55,624 nucleotides of DNA from Nephromyces sp. MM_2019 (taxonomy: Eukaryota; Apicomplexa; Aconoidasida; Nephromycida), in NCBI GenBank assembly GCA_015657535.1, contig JADHZB010000627.1, positions 362 to 55,985 of the forward strand, in the 5' to 3' direction. Within the stretch, counting starts at the first letter, position 1. Each line of letters begins with the position of its first letter. The translations under genes and the position numbers were made by a program. This document shows, piece after piece, positions 11,891 to 23,033 of the stretch. The notes under the pieces were generated by a model that ran no database searches, was not told where the DNA came from, and was given only the letters and a program-made list of their open reading frames with translations.

Positions 11891-12439
11891 CTTTGAACCT
11901 TCCTCACTATTCTTCAGCTCCAGAGCATCCAACTGTGACCGCATGTCACGGGGAAACAGTTGTAGTGCGCCATCGCTGGTTGCTCTACAACTTCATCCTT
12001 GTTAAAACTAGCAAGATTCGAATCCAGGAGTCGTACAAGCTGTTATGCGAGCTGCTTTTAGGCATATCGATCACGCCCTTCGGAATTACCATATTCTCTA
12101 CTCCAAATATCCAGGAAACTTTTCAGTGATATTGTGTATACTTGAGGAAGCAAGTCTTTACACCCATCTATTCTATTAAGCCTGGTTTTCTTCCATTCTA
12201 TTACAAGCAGATACAACGTAGATGGCACAAAGCCTTCTTCAGCAAAGCCGGCTACAAAGCTCTCTTGCAGGGCTACCAAGATGAGTACGTCTCCCGGATA
12301 CCGTGTTGCCACGCTTCGTTCCTTCGCTATCCCTTATCCCTTGAAGTACCTGGCTCATTGCACAGAGTAATCTCGATTCAGCATAGGCTGCTTGCTTCTG
12401 ATACTTCTCAGCGGAAGTGATTGGTTTCATTTGCCACAC
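11891..12439 (-). CDS. Tentative spliced gene of unknown function (3' exons)
   Basis: Not recognised. Four open segments on the minus strand can be joined in phase: 12439-12350 (after acceptor TGTCCTCAG; 30 codons, VWQMKPITSAEKYQKQAAY), 12261-12164 (SFVAGFAEEGFVPSTLYLL), a short piece from 12051, and a last piece with DGALQLFPRDMRSQLDALEL ending in TAA. The implied introns are only about 60-115 nt, shorter than in most genes here, and the 5' exon was not found. The phase agreement and charged composition argue for coding; the short introns and lack of homology argue against. The exact model is uncertain. Confidence 0.28.
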
Positions 12440-14266
12440 CTGAGGACACAGCCGTAAGGAAAACGTACAAAGGATAATCAGATCATGTGTCTGCACTAAT
12501 CAAGGTTTGCTATGCTTAATCAAGCACGAATAGCCAAGAAGCCACAGTTGCGTATGTTTATGCGCCATAAATATACTGTAAATATCGTAGGAGCACGCTC
12601 TATCATCCCGACTCTAAGTTCATTGGCAGAGTTTTAAGCTGCCGTAACGGCATCAAAGCACGTGATAAGCCAGGAACAACTTAATAGCCTGTTGGCAGCT
12701 AGGTGGCACAATATAAATGAATGAGTTAGTATCCCATCTAAGGACTATACTCGATAGCAGAGCGGTATAAGGGCTTGTTTAAAAGCATTTGCTACTAATA
12801 TATACGTGGGAGTATGCCTTCCCTTACGATTCTAATTCCACCTATTTTAAAACTAACTAGCGAGCTCCACTTAGTTTTACCATATTTTAGGAGTCACTGC
12901 TTCTTTGATATTACCTTCTCTTTCAAATTCGATCATGTACATTGGTTATGCGGTCTGCCCAGAATATACTGAGGCACCTAGTTGGGACCACAGTCTCACA
13001 CCTTCCATGGCCTACAGCCTAAGTACACCGAAACAATCTGCTGGTCATTTAGAACTCCTAACACCATCTACATCTCTCATAAGCTATCCTTCTCCAATCG
13101 TCTGCATAGTTTGTAAGCACCTTTTCTGCGCTCACCTACACCGGTTATCGCACACCACAATGTATTTTAATCTTGTGAAAACTCATCCCTTTCATCGGTC
13201 TTTCCTTAAAGCAGCGAAAAGACGAGAAACACTTCTTGTGCTTCTGGAAAAGGTTAATTTACTGAGCCTCCTCAACCACTGCTCTGCCCGTTTATTTTCT
13301 GAGGCCATCCATCTGCTGTATACTTTAAACTATGTGAATTACCATTTAAGCGAGGCTCTTGGAAGCTATACAATATTTCACACGAGGTAAATTCTGCTCC
13401 TGAGTCAGCACTGACCGAATACAGCTACATAACTTTTTTTCAGAAGAAAAATGAGGACATGCCTACCACACTAGTAGACTTACCATCCTGATGAAAAGAT
13501 TATCGTCTACGAACAAAAGAATATCCCGTGGGAATTCATGCCTGCTGGTATAGTGCCAATCTCTATTGAACACCACGTTACTACCCTGAGAACATAAAGA
13601 TTGAGCATCAGGTCGTGTCTGCCCGTTCACTTATACCTAGCTGATCTGCATTTGGGATCGAATTATTGTGCTCGAAGCTACGTTGTCTGTAGACCATGCT
13701 TATTTTCCTACACTTTCGTATGCGTTCCTAGTTGTGGCTGCAACCATTTGTGGCGCGTGTATAATGTTTAAGCATGCATGTCTGCTATGTGCGTATCTGC
13801 TATCTGCGATATCAAAGGTCTTGCCTCTCTTAACGCCAATCTAGCAGTGTACCTTCAAAGTAACTATACGGCGTAAGCTGCTGCAGAGACGTTCATTCAA
13901 AGGGGTGATGAGTGAGGATTCAACACTAGTCGCCTCGCCATAGAGTATAGTTATATTCATCTGTAAGTATCACCTTGCTGATCGTAGTGCACTTTGCTTA
14001 TAAACGTGTGGTAACAGTTGATTTCGCGTCCCACTCCGTTTTCCCCTTATTTCATCCTAGATCATCATTGACTATATCGTTGCCTTCGGAGGTTACTTTG
14101 TATCCCCTTATGGAAAGCTGGCTGCGACTGCGTTTTTTCTATTGCTTCAGCGTGTTCAAAAATTTTTTTTGTCATCTTATAAACATGCTGATGCCCCCCG
14201 CCTCTCCCTGCTAGTAGGTTTCCACACTTACTACCCCGCTACTTCAGCTGTACAAAATTACCGCAT
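12440..14266. other. Gene-poor stretch
   Basis: No recognisable gene. Several open frames up to 161 codons (12905-13390 plus) lack motifs and have frequent out-of-context Cys/His. Includes the 3' flank of the minus-strand gene ending at 14267. Confidence 0.5.
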
Positions 14267-15421
14267 CTAATACCTTGCTCCGTACCATACCTGAGGTAAA
14301 TGCTTCGCGTGGTAAGTCTGCTGAGGGCACATTGTTGCCAAGAAATAATCAGCATCATCCATTATTGCACCGTATGAATCTCTTATAGACTGAGGTACCT
14401 CCAAGGAATCCCCGCTATCACTTAGCCGCAAAATTTTCCACTGACCAACAATTTTGTCTCTGTTATCTGCAGAGCTGCAACATACTGGGGACGGGCATAA
14501 CGTCCACCTTTTGCTCCTGTTGGTGAAGCCGATACTTGCAGTGAAGCAAACTTGTTTCTCTTCATTTCTTTTATTCCGCGACGAGCTACTGTCGCTATCC
14601 TCTTCTTCTAACTTGTATCCTGTTTTGTATAAGTTGATATCCGCCGGGCCAGATACACTAGTAACCACGTTACTCCCGATACTCTGGGCTCTTCGGTCCT
14701 TTATTATATGAAGATTTCCGCTCTTAGCCAGGTGATCGATTTTTTGGTAATCCAAAGTTGAAGAGAATGGGAAGTTGCCAATAGATCCTTCAGTGCTACA
14801 AACAGCAGAATTCAGCGGCATTTGATCTTCAGGCGTACTAGCAGACTGACTGCCGTAAACTGTGAGTGCTGCTTTCTCCATGGAGGAAATACGATTACTA
14901 GTATCGAGAATCTGCGGCGATATGGGGGAAATACTGGGTTCAGTGCTGATACTTAGTTTAGTGCTGCGTTTGCAAATGTCAGAAATGAAGCTTTCCACCT
15001 GGCAGTCACCCTTCTGGATCCTTACCAGACCAATTATTCCGTACTTGTAGTACTGAGATATTAAGATTAAGTCTTCCCTCGTAGAATACTTTGAGAGAAG
15101 TTCTACCACGCTCTCATCGTCTATGCTGTGAAAAGCAGGGATGTGTCGTGGCTTTGAAGGGACATGAAGTGATGGACTGACTGGGTCTCCTACTTGGGTA
15201 GCTTTCTGCGTAGCTAACACAATGTTTTCCGCTGCTGCAGATTCCTTCTCTGAATGAGTAAAACATGATGACGGAGGACTCCGTGACTGCGGTAAATCCG
15301 TCGCTGGCTGTGGGAAGCCCTTTGTGACCTCAGGTTGCGAGTCGACCTCGGCTAGAATTTGCGGAAAGCTTAGTTCGTCACTCTCTTCACGAGAATCCCC
15401 CCGCTTCGTAAATTCTGCCAT
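14267..15421 (-). CDS. Hypothetical 384-aa acidic, Ser-rich protein
   Basis: I do not recognise it. It is a single open frame from ATG with no signal peptide or membrane helix. Residues 1-95 are acidic and Pro/Ser-rich. The most ordered-looking part is about 96-160, with SIDDESVVELLSKYSTREDL and then a hydrophobic YYKYGIIGLVRI stretch. The rest is Ser/Asp/Glu-rich up to a Cys cluster near residue 312-318 (CPSPVCC) and a C-terminus rich in aromatic residues and His. The length and absence of stops make a real gene likely; introns beyond the ORF cannot be excluded. Its 3' end is about 4 kb from the 718-aa gene, and its neighbour upstream is the small Cys-rich membrane protein on the same strand. 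Probably lineage-specific and cytosolic or nuclear. Confidence 0.75.
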   Translation of the reverse strand: MAEFTKRGDSREESDELSFPQILAEVDSQPEVTKGFPQPATDLPQSRSPPSSCFTHSEKESAAAENIVLATQKATQVGDPVSPSLHVPSKPRHIPAFHSIDDESVVELLSKYSTREDLILISQYYKYGIIGLVRIQKGDCQVESFISDICKRSTKLSISTEPSISPISPQILDTSNRISSMEKAALTVYGSQSASTPEDQMPLNSAVCSTEGSIGNFPFSSTLDYQKIDHLAKSGNLHIIKDRRAQSIGSNVVTSVSGPADINLYKTGYKLEEEDSDSSSSRNKRNEEKQVCFTASIGFTNRSKRWTLCPSPVCCSSADNRDKIVGQWKILRLSDSGDSLEVPQSIRDSYGAIMDDADYFLATMCPQQTYHAKHLPQVWYGARY

Positions 15422-15525
15422 ATTAGATGCTTTTGTATGCCAGACGGTGATGAGTAAGCTAAGTTTAAATATAGAGGTGGTGTTTCTGAGGTTTGATTTT
15501 ATAAGAAAATATGCTCAACATGGAA

Positions 15526-15741
15526 CTACAATGCCGTTTTAAGAGTATAGCTGGCATTGCTAGTGCCGACAGCCTCCTTCCAAGAAATATGTACTTTATG
15601 CTCGGGGCCGTAGGGCTCATTTCTACATGGTTGTAGAGCTAAGGATACTCGCCTCAAACACAATTTGCATAGCTTCTTTAGGAATATGCTTTGCACCGTT
15701 TGATTCATGACTAATTTTATATTCCGTGGCGGTAGACACAT
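15526..15741 (-). CDS. Doubtful 71-codon ORF
   Basis: Lies between two likelier minus-strand genes. It starts with ATG and is Lys/Leu/Cys-rich (VQSIFLKKLCKLCLRRV). No motif, no splice evidence and no recognisable homologue. It may be untranslated sequence of a neighbour. Confidence 0.15.
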   Translation of the reverse strand: MCLPPRNIKLVMNQTVQSIFLKKLCKLCLRRVSLALQPCRNEPYGPEHKVHISWKEAVGTSNASYTLKTAL

Positions 15742-15993
15742 CTGTGCCTTAATATTTTGCGTTATTCACCATATGGCATCGCTGCTCCGGTTTTTTACGA
15801 TAAATTAACACGTAAAATGCTGTCTACTATGGTACTCATAAAATGGGTGAGCCTTTGGGTCTCCTCCTGCCTTCAGTGAAGACGTTCAGCGTAAAATGAC
15901 ACAGGATAATATGAGCTAAAGAGAACACTAGCTACTATGTAGGGTATGCATTGCACAGGGATTGCGGCGGGATTAGGCACTGCTACCTGCTGT

Positions 15994-16146
15994 TCAAAGA
16001 AAATACACAAGCAGAACCCCAATAGCAGCTATTATAACTAACGTTAAACTAGTGAGCATAATGTATCCACAGCGAATCCCGCAGCAACATAGTTTACCGC
16101 AGCAGCGACAAAGCCAACCAATAGGCTTGCAGCACTTCGACGCCAT
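15994..16146 (-). CDS. 50-aa Cys-rich tail-anchored micro-protein
   Basis: Not recognised as a named family. A complete ORF, ATG at 16146 to TGA at 15994-15996. Residues 1-27 hold nine Cys in clusters (SKCC, LCRCC, KLCCCG, IRCG) with Lys/Arg; residues 28-50 are one hydrophobic helix (YIMLTSLTLVIIAAIGVLLV) ending YFL right at the stop. This is the layout of a C-tail-anchored protein whose cytosolic Cys cluster could be S-palmitoylated or bind metal. It resembles the general idea of CYSTM modules but with the Cys before the helix. The chance of this ordered composition in random sequence is low, but there is no comparison to confirm it. Alternative: last exon of a longer gene. Confidence 0.5.
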   Translation of the reverse strand: MASKCCKPIGWLCRCCGKLCCCGIRCGYIMLTSLTLVIIAAIGVLLVYFL

Positions 16147-19100
16147 TTACAAGGCCCGGAGTATGATAAAAATATTTGATGAAAGCTGGAAAAATAAGAA
16201 TCGAACTATTTAAAAGTGACGTGATATCGCACGATAAATGCAACCGCTTCACTGATAGCTGTAGAGGCTATACTGCTGCCCAGGCGATTCAAAGGAAACC
16301 TCTGCTGCGCAAAAAGCCAGCGCTATTTCGAAAACTTTCACGCACAAGGGTAGCTGTTATACTCCTCCAAAAGAAGTGTGAAGCGCAAGTACCGCTGTTG
16401 CCTCGCCTTTATTTCTGTAAGCGGAATATTACACTGCTTAATACTTTAATCTTGATGACCTCCGCGCTTGACAGGTACCAGGCGTGTGTTGCGAATACAA
16501 GAGACCATTCTTCAAATAAAAGTTAAACATGCAAAAGCTACTATGCAAAGCCTGTGGCGAGTAGGGGAGAAATCAATATTCGCGTGCAATATGGCAATCA
16601 CAGACGGAAAGGTTTGGTTGAGATTTTGGCTCTATTCATCCAGTTATCGCAAACGGAAGCAGAAAGCTAGATCACCCTACATATCTCTGAGTTGAGTATT
16701 TTAATGCAAAAATAATATTTACTACGCTCATAGGACGAGCAGCATGGAACAAGGTGGGCAGGGAGGAAGTAAAGGATGATGAGAATGAAAAGGATGCGAT
16801 GTGGGCATACTAAGGTAACAGCAGCTTTGAGAAATTCACATGGGAGATGCTATCTGTGGCACTTAGATTAAAAAGCAAAGCGCTACAGAATCATAGAGAA
16901 TAGAGCACAAATAAAGATGCAGTTCATTTGGCTAGACTTAAGCAGGGTAATTTAATATTTGTAGCATACACGGACGTTAAAGCTAAGGTAAACTAGACGT
17001 GGCAACTTTCATCGTGGTTGACGTGCTGGTGCTGGAAAGGTAGCACATAGCTTGGAAAACCGTTGTGAAGGAATGTGTAAGAGATACATGCAAGCCCTGT
17101 CCCTTTTTAGTGCAGTCAGTATGTGTAGTGAAGAAAAGCATGGCGCATCTTGGAGTCCTCACGTTAGTACAGTCACGAAAATTCAAAGGAGATGCAAACA
17201 GTGAATGCAAAAGCGGCCAATATAAATATGGTTTCTAAACTGGCAGTTACATTTTACCTACAAACTGCTGTTATTAGTTATTGAAAAGCGAATAAAACTT
17301 GGTAAGGTCCTCTTTGATTATAATAATTGAGTAATACTTGGCGCAGCTTGTACATACCTCTTTAAAGTAGATAAAGTTTGAGGACTTCGTGTTAAGAAGC
17401 TTATAAAAAATTATATGAATATATGTTCACTAGCTTTTACCACTATATTCATACTTTTTCTTTGTATCCTACTCTAGTCCAGATTTCATGAGTTTTTTAA
17501 AAATTGCATGACTTAGTTTGTTGGAGTAAGTGGTATCGATGTTGCTCACCTCACTGCAACTTATCGCCTATATCCCATTTCTTTCCTAATTTTATCTTGT
17601 CGCAGCCCCTCTTTTTACTTTCCCATTAATGCAATACCAGTTCTCGTTTTATCGCCATATCTTCTTGGGCCCTGATGAATATGTACACAAATTGGACAAT
17701 ACAACACATGCCTGGGGTAATATCAGTAAAGCAAAGCTACATTTAGCTAGTGCTTATAAAAAATTAGTCACCAGCAAGATCTTGTATTTGTTATTTATAG
17801 AAGTAAGTAAACTCTAACATATTGTAAAGCGTATGAAAAAAATGTCTTTATTGAGGCAGTGGAAATAAAAAAGGTTTCTTCCTCTGAAAATATTATACAT
17901 GCGAAGGTTCACGAATTTACTTGGGTAATCGCTCATAAGCAAGGTATTCATACAGAAGCTAAGCTACGCGTAAAAACGGGTGGTACAATGGAAGTGTAAC
18001 AAGGAAGAACGAGCACTGCCACAAATTTTGGATAACCAGGAACCCAGTAAGCACGATAATGTGATGCGTATTTCCATGCAGTCTACTGCTGCCTTACCCC
18101 ATGCGCAAAATATAGGTGTTTGTGATGCTAGATTACATCTGAGGATTTTTTTGAGCCATGTTAATCATGGCTCAAGTAAGCGTGAACGAGCGCTTGTGCT
18201 CAAGTTTATTCTTACCACTTTATTTTTTTTTTTCAAGCATGTGGAAAAAAGGTTACACGAATGGCCAGCTGTATATATACGCCATTTATATGAGATTCCC
18301 CCATTAGGTATGGTTTATGCATTTTACACGAATATGCATATGTACCCTTGACTAGCATGAGTGTATATATATTTCGGCTTACGAAGTTGCTCCACGCATA
18401 AGGCTCGGTATAACAATCTCGGTTCAAGCGTACTCTACTTATCCGCCATTAGTAAAGGAAATGCATTAAAGCTTAATAGCGGGGCGAGGAGTGTACCACA
18501 AATGTACTAATTTTAACACGGAAATTAGCGTACCTACCTGTAGATAAGAAGGGCAAAAACAGACCTGCAGCAAGCTTTTTATGATGGGAAACGGATGCAG
18601 CCAGGGCGCACGCAGCTTTCCTGAATGTAAATTTTTCTTTTGCTTGTGCTAATGTGTAAGCACTTGTAAATGGAAAGAGATATAAAAAATGCTTATTAAA
18701 CTACTCGGCAGTTATTATGCGTATGCCTATTGATATGCGCGTACTTGCCATTCGCAATGTTCAGTATAGGCATAGTTTTCCAGTACATGTGCGCATCAGA
18801 GCATGTCCAGCGTGATTCCCGTACTTCGCATGCTTGTAGAATATTAGCACGGAACATACAAAGGATTATTCGTGCATAGGGATAATCGGAGAGCTGTAGC
18901 GCAATTTGCAGCACTTGGATGTGCGGTTTGAATTTTGGACCACAAGTTCACGCTTATTCACTAGAGTGCTACGCACGGTGCCGATGGGGCGCATGAGCGT
19001 GAAAACTAGCTACATGCGTGCTTGCGTGAATTTGTGGGTTTAGCTTGTGGTCAGAAGCGGAATTCTCAACGTCTTCTAATCTGTCAAGACAGCCTTAATA

Positions 19101-21668
19101 TAACGGCGATATGATAGGCGTACGTATGTACGCATACACTAGAAAATGATGGCGTGCAGATAAAACTAAGCACACGTATCTGGCATGCTGCAACTGCGTT
19201 CGACAAAATGTAGGTTTAAAACCCCGTGATAACTACATGGAAATATCCAAGAGTATACTAAGATTCATGGGAATATACGTAAGTACGCACACTTACGGTA
19301 AAAGCATCATATAAGTTGAGAAATAGACAAGGACAAACATACATCACACCAGAACTAGACAAACTAATACGTGGGATGACGTACTATCATATAGCCAAGG
19401 AAGTCCCTAAGTACAAAAGCAAATATGTTGCAAAATAAATGAGCCTACATGCGGGAGCTGACAAATATATATTTGCGTAGAAAAGCATGAGTTCAAGGAT
19501 GAAAAGGCGCCTGAAAACATGCAGTGAGAAATGCACAAGCTTGCAGATAGTCAAATGCTGAAGAAAACAAATCTGATATATGCTCGTATATATATAACTG
19601 AATGCAGAGGCAAACTCAGAGGCATGCACAAAATATTACGAGGGGGCACATGAGCGAGTAAAAACATAAGCAAGTATATGCAATGCAGTACGGCCGTAAA
19701 CGAAGGGCAGAACATTGTATGCTAACGCGCAGCAATGAGACAATCAGGATTACAGCCGGAATACAGCCGTAGCACATTCAAGTGTACGGTGTAGAGATAA
19801 AGAGAACTGCGCTAATAGCAGAAGATAGAGTCATTTTTATGCATTCGTATGAACTCAATCGATTATGAGCCTACAAGCGTGACGGCAACCCTGCAAAAGC
19901 AAGTATCAGCACACGATAAACCATTGAAGATGATATTCGCCCCTCCTGCACATTCTGGGAATCGTCTCGTTTATTCCTTGTAAAGTGGTGCCAACTAATA
20001 GAAAGCTTATCGCTAAGAGTTAACCAAGCGGACGGTAACTGACTTTCGACACAACACCGAAAGCAAAAAATTATTTTCCAGCAATTTTATCGCTTGGCGG
20101 CCTTGCTGTGGATCTCATTCCGTAATAAATAAGAAAACTATGACTATTTCAATATTTGATGAAATATAAACACAAAAAGTCACTTTATCTCCAATTATCC
20201 TGCATTATCCTTATCTTCCTAGCAAACAAACCTAGTTTTGGCAGTATCTAAATGCTAACAGGGGCTAAAAACCTCAGCGCAGCCGCTGTTCGCCAGAGCA
20301 TATAGCATTCTATGGATGATACTAACTTTGAGCTTTGCTAATAGGTGCCGTCGTTTCCTCGATGCCATGTTTACTTCGTATTATTTCGAGGTAACATAAA
20401 ACCTCTTGCTTTGAAAATTCCATGACCTAATCGCGTATAGCATCCGTGGAGTATACCACAATGCACGCCTTCCACGTAATTGTATTTCTAGTTAAAATTA
20501 GATGCTTACTACAAGTGGGATTAGCATCCCTCCTAAATTGTTCATGAATGCATTTGCTCCCCCTATAGTATATATATACTACGTAACTCCTGTCCGCACA
20601 TGGGGATGCTAAAGTTGGCCTTTCTGGGAAAAGTTAAAACGCACATCTAAATTTCTATTTTTAGAAACATTAGTAATAGTTAGCACCAAATCTATCTGAT
20701 TGTTTTTTTAAATTGTTCTTCTATCTGTACTGGTGAGGCGGCAGCGCACTATCATTTAGTGGTCAACACCGCGGCCGCAGTGTACACTAATAGCGTTCGA
20801 CTCTAACTCTTCAGTTGGTTACCTTATGAGAAATAATAGTAAAGTCAGCTTATTTTCGCCTGCTTAAAAACACACAGTAGATAAAGCGATTTGAAAAGGA
20901 AAATTTTTTCTTTGATAGCCTGCATTCATATGAGGAAGTTTCTTGAATTGGAAACAATCGCCTCTAGGAGCTACTACTCAAAAGAAGCATGTACAAATTC
21001 ATTAATGCACATTGCAAACGCACTTAAAGGGGCTTACCTGAGACGTGAAAATAACATATTTAATTGCTCCATGAAATAAGCATTAACCAGCGTATAGCAA
21101 CCATGGCGAATACCGCACGTTGAAACGCGCTGCAGCACAAAAAAACTATTTCTTACGGTATTACCCGAGGCTAACAACCTACGCATTTGAAAAAGCGTAT
21201 TAATTCCATCTCAAGAAAAGAGATTTAAAGTAAATTCAGCATCAAAGTGGATGATGCAAAAGATCAGTTCAGTATATACCAACACTGTATTGCCCTTCCA
21301 GCTAATATATCACCGCCAAATAAAAAGGCGAACGTAATGCATCACCCCGACAAACGGATTACTTCCATGCTCTTTGAGAAGCACCACTACCTGAGACTAT
21401 ACGCGGCTTGTTTGAGCAGAAAATGAGCTAAGCAGAGTTCGGATCAATTTTTTGCGTACAATAGATAGCGGTTCCGAATCTATTCGTTTAGTCTTAATTT
21501 CAGGAATTAAGCCCAAAAAGATTAAAAATTTTGTTTTTCGGAATAGGAAAATGTGCTTATAACATACAAACTCCTACAGCCACAGAAACTTCACAGTGAA
21601 GAAAAACACAACAAATACGGCAGATTGAGAAACAAATAAGAGCACAATATTAATCTTAATAAGCTATT
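16147..21668. other. Long gene-poor stretch (5.5 kb)
   Basis: No recognisable gene. Possible exons on the plus strand at about 17,630-17,811 (ends GAA then GTAAGT) and 18,237-18,351 (after a long T tract and CAAG) may belong to one unknown spliced gene (see findings). A 49-codon plus ORF from 20,930 (MRKFLELETIASRSYYS) is unsupported. A run of 116 codons at 16176-16526 begins 30 bp from the divergent Cys-rich gene and is probably its promoter side. The remainder is stop-rich. Confidence 0.45.
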
Positions 21669-23033
21669 CTATATGATACTGAGCCTTAATACTTTGTACT
21701 TATGTAGCAGCTGTGTCATCCTGCAGAAGAATACGCCCAAGCAACAGAGGTGGAGAAATACACACATATCTTGAACCTTACGAAAAGCAAGCTCGAGAAA
21801 TCCCCAAGTGCTTATGAGTCTGCCCAATATGGTTTTATCAAGATTAAACTCCTCATCCTCGCATTTAGCATCAGCTGAAGTGCTTGCTGAAGCTCTTCCA
21901 TCATCTTCAAAGTAAGCATCAGCGGGCTTCACTGAGCCTTCTACTTCCGTTATTGAATCGCTCTCTGGAAGACTATCAAATGCTGAATGCACCCTGCTAG
22001 TGAACGTCGATCTGTTGCCTCCTTGAATCCTCCAGGTATCACCTTTCCATAAATTTGCACAAAAATTCCTGACATTTTTCAAAGCACTAGGAATGTTGTT
22101 CACGGTCTTATACGTAAATATACAGACCACTTCGTATAGTAGAAACCATAGAACTGCAAGGTCAAAGCGCAGCGTTGGACTTTCTGCTGTATAACCTTCA
22201 GTAATGATATTTTTAAGCTCGCCTTGTAGGGCATAAAAAATAATATCCGCCATCCAAAAACCCGTTTGGCTGTTTGTACAGCTAGATATTTCACCAGTGT
22301 AGTACAAGAACGAGATTGTAAGCATTACCAGGCCTGCCGCTTTTAACAATTCTCTACTGTGCTTTGGGAAATTCGCAGTATTGATAGCGGTTTCCATGGA
22401 TTTGTCGTAGGATCTTCGCGCTTGGTCGGTTTTCCTGATCAACTTTGTACTTGACTTAGACGAAATATCGCTTCTTTGCTTCCCTGCAGATGTTAACACA
22501 GCCGTCGATGCCATCGAAGTTGCTCCCTGCACTGTTGTAGGATTTGACATTTCAACAGATTGGCTCAGGCCCTCTGTTTCTAAATTCCTCCTATTAATAA
22601 ATTTCCCTCCCTTGCCGGCTGAAATTGCTTGTAAACGACCAGAAAAACTCCCCACGCCTTCCTCTTCATATTGATGTGGTTCCCCCGTGTGACAAAGGGA
22701 AGGACTGTGCTTTTGCATAACTGGGGGACGGGACGGCAGTAACTGTGTTCTAATTTTCAGATCCTTTAAAAAATCTAAACCCTCACCTTTTTCAACAGGG
22801 CATGCATTATCTTGGAATACTTGGGTCCCTACCTCCCGAGCATCCGATGCTTCCGCAGCTTCATCAGCTTCAATAGTAGAATAGAAATTACGCATCCTCT
22901 TTTGCCTTTCTCCAAGATTGAGGAGTTTCCTCCTCCTTGAAGCAGCTTCCTCGCGGAGCCGCATCTTCGCAGCATCCTCGTCCATTGTTTTGCTATGGTG
23001 TGAAAGAGGGGATGGAACACCGTTATCTGCCAT
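21669..23033 (-). CDS. GET2/CAML-like ER receptor for tail-anchored protein insertion (candidate)
   Basis: A 454-aa ORF. Residues 24-50 carry a basic segment, LREEAASRRRKLLNLGERQK, then RMRNF, which closely resembles the N-terminal Get3/TRC40-binding motif of Get2/CAMLG (basic run, RRRKLL, then a second basic cluster). Three C-terminal hydrophobic helices follow at about 229-246, 291-308 and 420-441, the family's topology: cytosolic N-terminus, three membrane spans near the end. In the family this subunit with Get1/WRB captures the ATPase-cargo complex at the ER and inserts tail-anchored proteins. The loop between helices 2 and 3 is much longer and more acidic than usual, and the protein is longer than human CAMLG (296 aa). 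Seen: motif and helices. Inferred: function. Alternative: an unrelated three-span protein with a basic N-terminus. Confidence 0.55.
   Translation of the reverse strand: MADNGVPSPLSHHSKTMDEDAAKMRLREEAASRRRKLLNLGERQKRMRNFYSTIEADEAAEASDAREVGTQVFQDNACPVEKGEGLDFLKDLKIRTQLLPSRPPVMQKHSPSLCHTGEPHQYEEEGVGSFSGRLQAISAGKGGKFINRRNLETEGLSQSVEMSNPTTVQGATSMASTAVLTSAGKQRSDISSKSSTKLIRKTDQARRSYDKSMETAINTANFPKHSRELLKAAGLVMLTISFLYYTGEISSCTNSQTGFWMADIIFYALQGELKNIITEGYTAESPTLRFDLAVLWFLLYEVVCIFTYKTVNNIPSALKNVRNFCANLWKGDTWRIQGGNRSTFTSRVHSAFDSLPESDSITEVEGSVKPADAYFEDDGRASASTSADAKCEDEEFNLDKTILGRLISTWGFLELAFRKVQDMCVFLHLCCLGVFFCRMTQLLHKYKVLRLSII

Noticed and set aside
12010..12040. GATTCGAATCC, a T-loop-like motif suggesting a tRNA
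   Set aside because: No complementary T-stem, anticodon arm or acceptor stem on either strand.
12905..13390. 161-codon plus-strand ORF
   Set aside because: No domain or helix pattern, and reverse-strand frames are equally open; treated as chance.
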